From: Staphylococcus lugdunensis | GTDB lineage: Bacteria > Bacillota > Bacilli > Staphylococcales > Staphylococcaceae | Length of the DNA: 64,000 nucleotides | NCBI RefSeq assembly: GCF_002901705.1 | Contig: NZ_PPPV01000012.1 | Location: 807,643-871,642, forward strand | Reading direction: 5' to 3' | Part shown: in pieces, positions 57,414 through 64,000 of the stretch | How the letters are laid out: every line of letters begins with the position of its first letter | Position numbering within the stretch: position 1 is the stretch's first letter | Translations under genes and position numbers: made by a program | The notes under the pieces: generated by a model | What the model was told of the DNA's origin: nothing | Seen by the model: the letters and a program-made list of their open reading frames with translations, nothing else | The model's database searches: none

Positions 57414-60400
57414 GCATCGTCACCTCCATCTTTAACCGCCTCTTGGATTTCTTCAATAGGATTAATTGTTTCATCAACTGTACGATATCGTTTACTATCA
57501 ATCATGCCATCAACATGACAAACAGACTGATAGCTACAATATTGACAAGGTAAAGTTTGTTTATATTTTAATGGCGCCACTTCTGTATGTCCTGCCATAA
57601 TATTAGATGCGGTTTCAATAAAGTTACGCTTATTATGCTCAATAAACTTCATGATTGTCGCTTCATCAGCGACTTGACTGCCTCGCTGATTTATAGTGTT
57701 TTTAGCTGTTTTTCCCACGGGTATGATATCAGACACAAATTTTGGTTCCATTCTTAAATCTAAAGCATTTAACACTTCTTCTGAGCTATTTACTAATCCA
57801 CTCATTCTAAACGCTTTTTTAAAATCTAATTCTAACTGAACATTATCAATATCAGTCCAATGTTTATAATTGATGCGAGGTTCATGCACATGAAAATACA
57901 GCAATCCCCCTGGTTTAATTGTGTCTGATAATCCTAACCGTTCATGGTTCTGCAAAACAATATCCATATATGTCATCATCTGCATTTGTAAACCATAGTA
58001 AACCTTCTTTAAATCTAGCTTTGCACTTTCTTTTGACGATTTATAATCAATAATATTCACATAACTTTGATCATCTTCAGTGTAGGTATCTATGCGGTCA
58101 ATTTGTCCTCTTATATTAATCGGAATGCCTTGAGTTGTTTGAAGTGATTCGGCCATAAGTTCATCTTGATGAGGCTTGCGACGAAATCCGGTTTCAAAGC
58201 GTTGTGGCTTAAATTTAGAATAGCTACTTTGGTATTTTAATGCGCCAAGTGTCGTTTCTATAATGGCGCCAATACGCTGCGATAAATAGCGATAATAAGC
58301 TGTAGAATTTAATAAATTAAATTGAACTTTCGGTAAAATTGCTTCAAGTGCTTCAGAAGTCAGCTGTTTGATTGTCTTAGCGTTTAAATGTTTAAAATCA
58401 CCATTAACTCTGTCAGAAATGTACTTTAATACAGAATGAAAAATGTCACCAAGATCAAAGTTTTGCAATTGATATTTCGTACGCTCATTTAAGCGTAACC
58501 CATGAGAAGCATAGTGTTTAAATGGACATTGTTGATATCCTTCAAAACGTGACACACTGGCATTAATCGCTTTACCATATAATTGCTGTGCCAATTGATC
58601 ACTCAATTGTACAGTGTGATTATCATAAGTTAATGACGTTAATAAATAATCAAGTCCATCATTTAATTGTGCATCATCTCGCATGACTTGATACGTATCT
58701 ATCCATGTATCTGCAACGATTTCATCATCAAGCCATGCACGTAAAGCTTCAAATAAATGAATTTTAGTTTGATGGCCATGTTCAACGAGTAATAATGGTT
58801 GTTGCGCATGAACATAATTTAAATTATCTATCTGCATGTTTGTATAAAGCTGCTTAATTTGAGACAAAAATGGACTGATTTCTTTTTCATCGCCAGAATT
58901 ACCCATTAAGCTGTACGAAAAAGTTACTTGTTGTGTCGCACGTGTCATTGCTATATAACATACAAATGCTTCATCCATCTGCAAAACATCTGATGTTGGA
59001 CTCAACTCAATATGAGTTTGTGTTTCAAAAAATTTCTTTTCTTCATCAGATATTAAGCTCGTAGAAGCAATCGGTTGAGGTATCACGCCATCATTCATAC
59101 CAACCATAAATACTTTAGCCTTGTTGTCTACTTTAGCTAAATCCATGCTCCCTATTGATACTTGATCTAGCGTTTGAGGAATCATGGCAAATTCTAACTG
59201 TTCTAAACCAATATCTAGTACTTCGTTAAAACGTTGTAATGACATCTCAGTCGTTCCAAATACTGTGACTAAATCATCTAAAATTTGAATGATGCCATTC
59301 CAAATTTGATCAATTTCTTCAGCTTCTTCATACCGATGATCAGCCTCTAACGTATCACGTATAGTCATTAATTGATTAGGCAGTTCAAAATATTCCATGC
59401 TTTCGTAAAATGCCGTAGCATAATCAATGACAGTATGCGCATCATTCATCGCCTGTTCGAAATAGAGAATTTTATGAACCACATCATCTTTTAGTTGCAC
59501 AACCTTTTCAAAGGTTTCTTGTTCTTCAGGTGTAAGCTGATGTTCTTTACGCCCCATTTTCTGGAAATGTTCTATTTGAAATCGAGATTCATCAAACCAA
59601 CGTTTCCCAGTGATACCGCGTTCTAATACAAAATTTTCTAATAAATCAATAAGATAACTGCTGTTTTTTATTTGGTATGTTAAGATATCTGTTTTAAATA
59701 AGCGCAGCATAGCATCTGTACTCCAATTTGTACGCATGACTTCTATTAATGAACGCACCATTTCCATGATAGGATGATGTGTCATAGATTTCTTTATATC
59801 AATATGAAATGGGATGTCAAATTGTGGCAGGACAGATGCTAGTAGATATGCATAGCTTTCATCTCGATACAGTATTGCTATGTCTTGATACCTTAAGTGT
59901 TGCTCACGCGTCGCTTTAATAATTTGTCGTGCAACTTCATTGACTTCTTCTCGTATACTTGCCGCTTCAAGTATTTGAATGTGACCTTGTTGTTGGATTG
60001 GATTAATTTGTAAAGCATCAAATTCTTGTTCTAAGTGCACTAAATCATGATTAGTAAATCGATGTTGTTGGTTAAAATGTTTGCGATTTAAAGTTATATT
60101 TAATTCTGCTGCAATTTCTTCTAAATGTTGTAATACTTCAGATGGCTTTCTAAATAGACTAAATGGATCAGTATTTCCATCAGTTGTTAGAAGTACAGTT
60201 ACCTTCTTAGCATACTTCACTAAATGTTTGATAATGTCGTACTCTAATGATGAAAAGTTATGGAAACCATCTATATAAATTTCAGCACGCTTCAACCATT
60301 GTGACTGTGGCATAACATTAATGAATTGCTTCAGCTTATCTTCTGATGTGATATAACGTCCAGCAATTTGACGCTCAAAAGCATTATATATTAATGCAAT

Positions 60401-60877
60401 ATCTTCTAATTTATGTTGCATGCGTGTAGGTAATGAATGTTGTGTCACAAGCGATTGCAAATCCTCAGGTGTTACAACATATTTCTTAAAATCTTGTATT
60501 TGTTCTGCTAATTTCTCACTAAAGCCATAATATTTAGCTTGAGAATGATAAAGCTTTAATTCCTGTTGGTGATTTTGAACAATATCATAAATCATCATTT
60601 CCATGGCTGATTTAGATAAGCGTTCTTCTGATAAGCCACCTACTTCTTGAAACACACGATGGCTTAATCGCTCAAAATGTAGTACTTCTGTTCTAAGACT
60701 TCCATACAATTCATGGTCGCTTACAAAAGCTTGTTCCAACTGAAAGGTACTTTGAGTAGGGGCTATGAGTACAATCGGGTCTCCAAGAGGTTGGCGTTTC
60801 ATTTCTGATTTAATGTCACTAATCATTTGATAGGATTTGCCGGTCCCAGCTCTTCCGATATATGTATTAAATTCCAT
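57410..60877 (-). CDS. addB: AddB helicase-nuclease subunit (RexB)
   Basis: AddB partners AddA and recognises Chi. The 1155-residue protein starts at ATG 60877 ([15 protein letters not shown]). An upstream GTG at 60889 is too close to the AAGGAG site. It has a nucleotide-binding motif [10 protein letters not shown] at its N terminus, an inactive helicase scaffold, and a C-terminal nuclease (GQIDRIDTY and [12 protein letters not shown]). Four cysteines of an Fe-S cluster are present: one in [11 protein letters not shown] near 790 and three in [13 protein letters not shown] near 1110. All known functional residues are kept. Confidence 0.97.
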   Translation of the reverse strand: MEFNTYIGRAGTGKSYQMISDIKSEMKRQPLGDPIVLIAPTQSTFQLEQAFVSDHELYGSLRTEVLHFERLSHRVFQEVGGLSEERLSKSAMEMMIYDIVQNHQQELKLYHSQAKYYGFSEKLAEQIQDFKKYVVTPEDLQSLVTQHSLPTRMQHKLEDIALIYNAFERQIAGRYITSEDKLKQFINVMPQSQWLKRAEIYIDGFHNFSSLEYDIIKHLVKYAKKVTVLLTTDGNTDPFSLFRKPSEVLQHLEEIAAELNITLNRKHFNQQHRFTNHDLVHLEQEFDALQINPIQQQGHIQILEAASIREEVNEVARQIIKATREQHLRYQDIAILYRDESYAYLLASVLPQFDIPFHIDIKKSMTHHPIMEMVRSLIEVMRTNWSTDAMLRLFKTDILTYQIKNSSYLIDLLENFVLERGITGKRWFDESRFQIEHFQKMGRKEHQLTPEEQETFEKVVQLKDDVVHKILYFEQAMNDAHTVIDYATAFYESMEYFELPNQLMTIRDTLEADHRYEEAEEIDQIWNGIIQILDDLVTVFGTTEMSLQRFNEVLDIGLEQLEFAMIPQTLDQVSIGSMDLAKVDNKAKVFMVGMNDGVIPQPIASTSLISDEEKKFFETQTHIELSPTSDVLQMDEAFVCYIAMTRATQQVTFSYSLMGNSGDEKEISPFLSQIKQLYTNMQIDNLNYVHAQQPLLLVEHGHQTKIHLFEALRAWLDDEIVADTWIDTYQVMRDDAQLNDGLDYLLTSLTYDNHTVQLSDQLAQQLYGKAINASVSRFEGYQQCPFKHYASHGLRLNERTKYQLQNFDLGDIFHSVLKYISDRVNGDFKHLNAKTIKQLTSEALEAILPKVQFNLLNSTAYYRYLSQRIGAIIETTLGALKYQSSYSKFKPQRFETGFRRKPHQDELMAESLQTTQGIPINIRGQIDRIDTYTEDDQSYVNIIDYKSSKESAKLDLKKVYYGLQMQMMTYMDIVLQNHERLGLSDTIKPGGLLYFHVHEPRINYKHWTDIDNVQLELDFKKAFRMSGLVNSSEEVLNALDLRMEPKFVSDIIPVGKTAKNTINQRGSQVADEATIMKFIEHNKRNFIETASNIMAGHTEVAPLKYKQTLPCQYCSYQSVCHVDGMIDSKRYRTVDETINPIEEIQEAVKDGGDDA

Positions 60878-60985
60878 AAATATAGCCACGCTCCTTTATT
60901 AAATTCATTTTAACACAGAACATACGTTTCTATATAGTGATTTTATGAGGTTGTTCGCAGATAATCGAAAATACTTTTTATGATA

Positions 60986-61027
60986 AATAAAAAGAGACGT
61001 TGCGCATTGAAATGCAATCATCTCTTG
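60986..61027 (-). terminator. Terminator of spsB
   Basis: On the minus strand AAGAGATGATTGCAT-TTCA-ATGCGCAACGTCTCTT is followed by TTTATTTATC. Confidence 0.87.
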
Positions 61028-61036
61028 TCTATATCA

Positions 61037-61606
61037 TTAGCTCATATCAGGGTTAAAATTAAATTTAAAATCAGTTAATGGCCAAAATCTTAAAGACACT
61101 TTACCGACAATTTGCTTTTCATCGATAAGGCCAAAAGCACGGCTATCTTTACTTACCTCACGATTGTCTCCTAACACGAGGTATTTATGTTGAGGTATGA
61201 CATTAGAATTATGTTTTGCACCGGCCAAATCTTTTATATCTAAAGATCCAGTAATATACTCTCCTTGCTTACGTTTCATATTGTATTCGAGATAAGGTTC
61301 TTTTACTTTTTTTCCGTTTATAATAAGTTGATCATCTCGATAGTAAACTTTGTCACCTGGTGTGCCTATAACGCGTTTAACATAATCATCCTTTTGGTTT
61401 GCATGGAAGACAATGACATTCCCCTTTTTCACAGTGCCTACTTTATAGCCGATAATATTGACCAGAACATGATCGCCATCTTTTAATGTTGGATTCATTG
61501 AGTCGCCTTTAATGGTATATGATTTCGCTACAAAATTAATGATTAGTATGACTAAAATAATACCTACCGCTATAGCTATTAACCATTCTGTCAATTCCTT
61601 TTTCAC
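61037..61606 (-). CDS. spsB: Type I signal peptidase SpsB
   Basis: SpsB cleaves signal peptides of exported proteins. The 189-residue protein starts at GTG 61606 (KKELTEWLIAIAVG), preceded by AAAGGAGGTG. A frame from ATG 61630 would place that site within it. It has an N-terminal membrane anchor. The catalytic Ser is in GDSMNPTL near residue 36 and Lys in DDYVKRVIGTPGD near 77, and the GDNREVSKDSRAFG box is complete. This is the active enzyme of the pair; the upstream paralogue lacks both catalytic residues. Last gene of the operon. Confidence 0.96.
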   Translation of the reverse strand: MKKELTEWLIAIAVGIILVILIINFVAKSYTIKGDSMNPTLKDGDHVLVNIIGYKVGTVKKGNVIVFHANQKDDYVKRVIGTPGDKVYYRDDQLIINGKKVKEPYLEYNMKRKQGEYITGSLDIKDLAGAKHNSNVIPQHKYLVLGDNREVSKDSRAFGLIDEKQIVGKVSLRFWPLTDFKFNFNPDMS

Positions 61607-61619
61607 ATAAACACCTCCT

Positions 61620-62141
61620 TTATCGTTCATAGTTATAACGAAAATGATGGAAAGGATAATAAGTTAAATTAACATCACCAATAATGTCTTTTTTATCTAT
61701 AAGTTGATATGACTGAGATTGCTTATTTAATCGACTATCATCAGATAGTACAAGGTACTTATCAGGTGGAATGATATCTCCTTCTGAATGAGGTAAATTG
61801 CGTAACTGAAAGTCTGTTTTTATATTTTTAGCATATGGTGCTTTAATTTGTCTATCATCTCGATATAATTGCCCCTGCTTGACTTCAACTGATTCACCAG
61901 CCATACCGACAATTCGACTAAACTTTAAATCACCATGTTGTCGGAACATAACGACATCGCCATGTTGTAGTATGTTAAACGTCACTTTGACTTTATTAAC
62001 AATGACACGATCATTTTTTTGTAAAACAGGTGCCATGTTCTGTTGCTTTACTACTGCACCTTGAATAATAAAAACATTTAAAATGAAAACAAAAATTATC
62101 GCAGCAATAAAAGCTATTATATATTGACTAACTTTTTGCAC
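61620..62141 (-). CDS. spsA: SpsA, catalytically inactive signal peptidase paralogue
   Basis: The 173-residue protein has the type I signal peptidase fold and an N-terminal membrane helix, but not the catalytic dyad. The serine position reads QQNMAPV, with Asn in place of Ser, and the lysine position reads LKFSRIVGMAG, with Ser in place of Lys. The rest (YRDDRQIKAPYAKN, KYLVLSDDSRLN, LIDKKDIIGDV) is retained. Start GTG 62141 follows AAGGAG. The S. aureus orthologue SpsA is similarly inactive and its job is unknown. It precedes spsB by 13 bases. Confidence 0.92.
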   Translation of the reverse strand: MQKVSQYIIAFIAAIIFVFILNVFIIQGAVVKQQNMAPVLQKNDRVIVNKVKVTFNILQHGDVVMFRQHGDLKFSRIVGMAGESVEVKQGQLYRDDRQIKAPYAKNIKTDFQLRNLPHSEGDIIPPDKYLVLSDDSRLNKQSQSYQLIDKKDIIGDVNLTYYPFHHFRYNYER

Positions 62142-62145
62142 CTTG

Positions 62146-62721
62146 TCACTTCTCCTTTGATTGACCCATAAAATACTTTTCAACTTGTTTGCCAACAATC
62201 CATAATACAACTGTAACTAAAATCAATAATATGCCACGAATAGGATGCGTAAATAATGTTGTTATTCCTGTGCCCATCATGCCTAATAATAATATAGAAA
62301 TCAATTTAGAGATTAGCAAAATAATAAAGTAATATTCAGTCTTAATATGGGATAAACTTGCAACAAAATTCACTAACGTAGTGGGCGTAAACGGGAAGCA
62401 TAGTAAGATAAATATAGGCACCGGTCCTTGTCTATCTATAAAATGAATAAGCCTTTTCACCGCTGTTCTTTGCTGAATTTTAAGCATAAATTTGGAATGA
62501 ATAAATCGTTTGCAAATAAGATAGACTGTAAATGTACCTGCTACAATTCCCAACCAAGATATAATAATTCCTACAGTAAATCCATAAGCATGAATAACAA
62601 CTGTAATATAAAGAAATAACGGTAAGATGGGTACCATAGCTCTTAAATATAGAAGTAGAAAGCCAGCCAAATAGCCCAAATCTCGAAACGCATCAAACCA
62701 TTGTTCAATTTGTTGTAACAT
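62146..62721 (-). CDS. TVP38/TMEM64 (DedA-like VTT) membrane protein
   Basis: The 191-residue protein has about five hydrophobic segments and the VTT-domain pattern: [20 protein letters not shown], the GxxxG-like [12 protein letters not shown] region, and [14 protein letters not shown]. Such proteins work in lipid scrambling or related membrane tasks in other organisms, and the role here is unknown. I start at ATG 62721, the second Met of the frame (MLQQIEQWF), with GGGATAGG upstream. It ends four bases before spsA and is likely in the spsA-spsB transcript. Confidence 0.83.
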   Translation of the reverse strand: MLQQIEQWFDAFRDLGYLAGFLLLYLRAMVPILPLFLYITVVIHAYGFTVGIIISWLGIVAGTFTVYLICKRFIHSKFMLKIQQRTAVKRLIHFIDRQGPVPIFILLCFPFTPTTLVNFVASLSHIKTEYYFIILLISKLISILLLGMMGTGITTLFTHPIRGILLILVTVVLWIVGKQVEKYFMGQSKEK

Positions 62722-62814
62722 GAGTGACCTATCCCTTCTATAAATAATGTCTGACATTGCTATTTACTTAAAAACATTGTAGCAAATAAACGCCTACAAT
62801 ACCTTATTGAAAGA

Positions 62815-62854
62815 CTAAAAACCGATATGCGGCACTATTACCACATATCGGCTC
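62815..62854 (-). terminator. Terminator of pgi
   Basis: On the minus strand CCGATATGTGG...CCGCATATCGG forms a stem with one mismatch, followed by TTTTTAGTC. Confidence 0.9.
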
Positions 62855-62880
62855 AACAAACTTTAATAAACCATTACCTA

Positions 62881-64000
62881 TTATAGGCGTGCTTCTAAAT
62901 CAGCTTTTTTATCTTCATAACCTGGTTTACCTAGTAATGCAAACATGTTTTGTTTGTATGCTTCAACTCCAGGTTGATTGAATGGATTAACGCCTAGTTG
63001 ATAACCGCTCATTGCGCAGGCTAATTCGAAGAAATATACTAAATAGCCAAATGTTTCTTCATCTAATCTTGGTACATTAATGACAATGTTTGGAACACCG
63101 CCATCTGTATGTGCTAATAGCGTACCTTCAAATGCTTTAGTATTGACTTCGTCCATTGTTTTGCCTGCTAAATAGTTTAAACCGTCTAAATCCTCGCTAT
63201 CTTCTTCAATCGTGATATCTTGTTTAGGATGATTTACTTTAACTACAGTTTCAAATAAGAAACGACGTCCTTCTTGTACATATTGTCCTAAAGAGTGTAA
63301 ATCAGTTGTATAGTTAGCACTTGATGGATAAATACCTTTGAAATCTTTACCTTCTGATTCACCAAATAATTGTTTCCACCACTCGTTGAAATATTGCATA
63401 GACGGCTCATAGTTAATTAACATTTCAGTTGTGTAGCCTTTATTATAAAGAACGTTACGAATCGTTGCGTATTGATATGCAATATTATCGTCTAAATTAT
63501 CAGATGATAACTCTTTACGTGCTTTATTTGCACCTATCATCATTGCTTCAACATTAATTCCAGCTGCTGCAATAGGCAATAGACCTACGGCAGTTAGTAC
63601 AGAATATCGTCCGCCAACATCGTCAGGAACAACAAATGTTTCATAGCCCTCATTATCAGCAAGTTGTTTCAACGCACCCTTTGCTTTATCAGTAGTAGCA
63701 AAAATACGTGTTTGTGCTTCTTTTTTACCATAACGTTGTTCAACTAATTGCTTAAATAATCTAAATGCAACTGCAGGCTCAGTAGTCGTACCTGATTTAG
63801 AAATTACGTTAACAGAAAAATCTTTATCAGCTAAATAATCGAGTAATTCTTGAGTGTATGTGGATGATAAATGATTTCCAACAAAAACGATTTCAGGATA
63901 TTCTGTATTATTACGGAATGATGAGGTTAGCATTTCAATTGCAGCACGTGCACCTAAATAAGATCCTCCAATTCCAATTACAACAAGCACATCAGAATTA
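62881..64000 (-). CDS. pgi: Glucose-6-phosphate isomerase, N terminus outside the window
   Basis: Pgi interconverts glucose-6-phosphate and fructose-6-phosphate. The visible 373 residues cover the SIS domains: [16 protein letters not shown] near the cut, [17 protein letters not shown] with the phosphate-binding SxSGTTx[16 protein letters not shown], the catalytic-Glu region [15 protein letters not shown], and the C-terminal [16 protein letters not shown]. Coding continues to position 64000 (SDVLVVIG), so the gene is cut. About 70 N-terminal residues are missing, judging from the usual length of 443. It is followed by a strong terminator. Confidence 0.97.
   Translation of the reverse strand, partial: NSDVLVVIGIGGSYLGARAAIEMLTSSFRNNTEYPEIVFVGNHLSSTYTQELLDYLADKDFSVNVISKSGTTTEPAVAFRLFKQLVEQRYGKKEAQTRIFATTDKAKGALKQLADNEGYETFVVPDDVGGRYSVLTAVGLLPIAAAGINVEAMMIGANKARKELSSDNLDDNIAYQYATIRNVLYNKGYTTEMLINYEPSMQYFNEWWKQLFGESEGKDFKGIYPSSANYTTDLHSLGQYVQEGRRFLFETVVKVNHPKQDITIEEDSEDLDGLNYLAGKTMDEVNTKAFEGTLLAHTDGGVPNIVINVPRLDEETFGYLVYFFELACAMSGYQLGVNPFNQPGVEAYKQNMFALLGKPGYEDKKADLEARL

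Noticed and set aside
53763..60877. Possible frameshift or fusion in addA/addB because of their length
   Set aside because: Both lengths fit the family, motifs are complete and the four-base overlap is normal for the operon.

Overview
The window is a contiguous piece of an AT-rich Firmicutes chromosome. Gene order and protein sequences identify it as a Staphylococcus of the S. aureus neighbourhood: ugtP-ltaA next to murE, fabI next to cpaA, yjbH/trHb/CYTH opposite relQ-nadK, opp next to fabF-fabH, clpB, addBA, spsA-spsB and pgi, plus the small RNA RsaE and STAR-like GC-rich intergenic repeats. Compared from memory with S. aureus orthologues, many proteins (ClpB, SpsB, AddB, ComK) are clearly diverged, so this is probably a related species rather than S. 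aureus itself. The species is not resolved.

Layout. 1-152: two tRNAs (Ser, Asn). 296-3358: comK, an IDEAL-domain protein, lplA, a DUF2187 protein and a CPBP-like membrane protein. 3461-9561: a nucleotidase-like phosphoesterase, a KtrB/KtrD K+ transporter, an HtrA-like protease, and a TerC protein behind a yybP-ykoY (Mn2+) riboswitch. 9860-15906: prfC, a small conserved gene and murE, divergent from ugtP-ltaA (lipoteichoic acid anchor). 15966-20328: yjcG and a yjcH-like esterase, separated by an oppositely oriented MerR-SDR cassette that lies between direct repeats, then an AI-2E family transporter. 20648-27646: fabI, cpaA, mgtE, rluA-type synthase, nadK, relQ, UPF0738. 27840-29697: CYTH protein, truncated haemoglobin, yjbH. 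29881-30228: STAR array and RsaE. 30344-36842: pepF, coiA, mecA, spx, trpS, a methyltransferase. 37051-42747: an oppBCDFA operon. 42982-49358: DUF3899 protein, fabF-fabH with a FapR operator, DUF2929 protein, clpB with CtsR boxes, sufT-like gene. 49459-53606: HAD phosphatase, cdr, YisL protein, FAH-family protein. 53763-64000: addA-addB, spsB-spsA, a TVP38/TMEM64 protein and pgi, which runs off the right edge.

Several genes fit together. ComK, CoiA, MecA, Spx and YjbH form a dispersed competence/ClP-proteolysis/thiol-stress set, with MecA and YjbH acting as Clp adaptors for ComK and Spx respectively. RelQ, CpaA and KtrD connect second-messenger signalling with K+ homeostasis. FabI, FabH and FabF are type II fatty acid synthesis enzymes. 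RsaE has C-rich seeds that can pair with the G-rich leaders of oppB and oppA in the same window.

Most of the window is ordinary core genome. The most notable local features are the repeat-flanked MerR-SDR cassette inside the yjcG/yjcH locus, the dispersed hairpin repeat family (six copies), the STAR array beside RsaE, and the catalytically dead signal peptidase paralogue. I found no phage, insertion sequence, CRISPR array or clearly new system.
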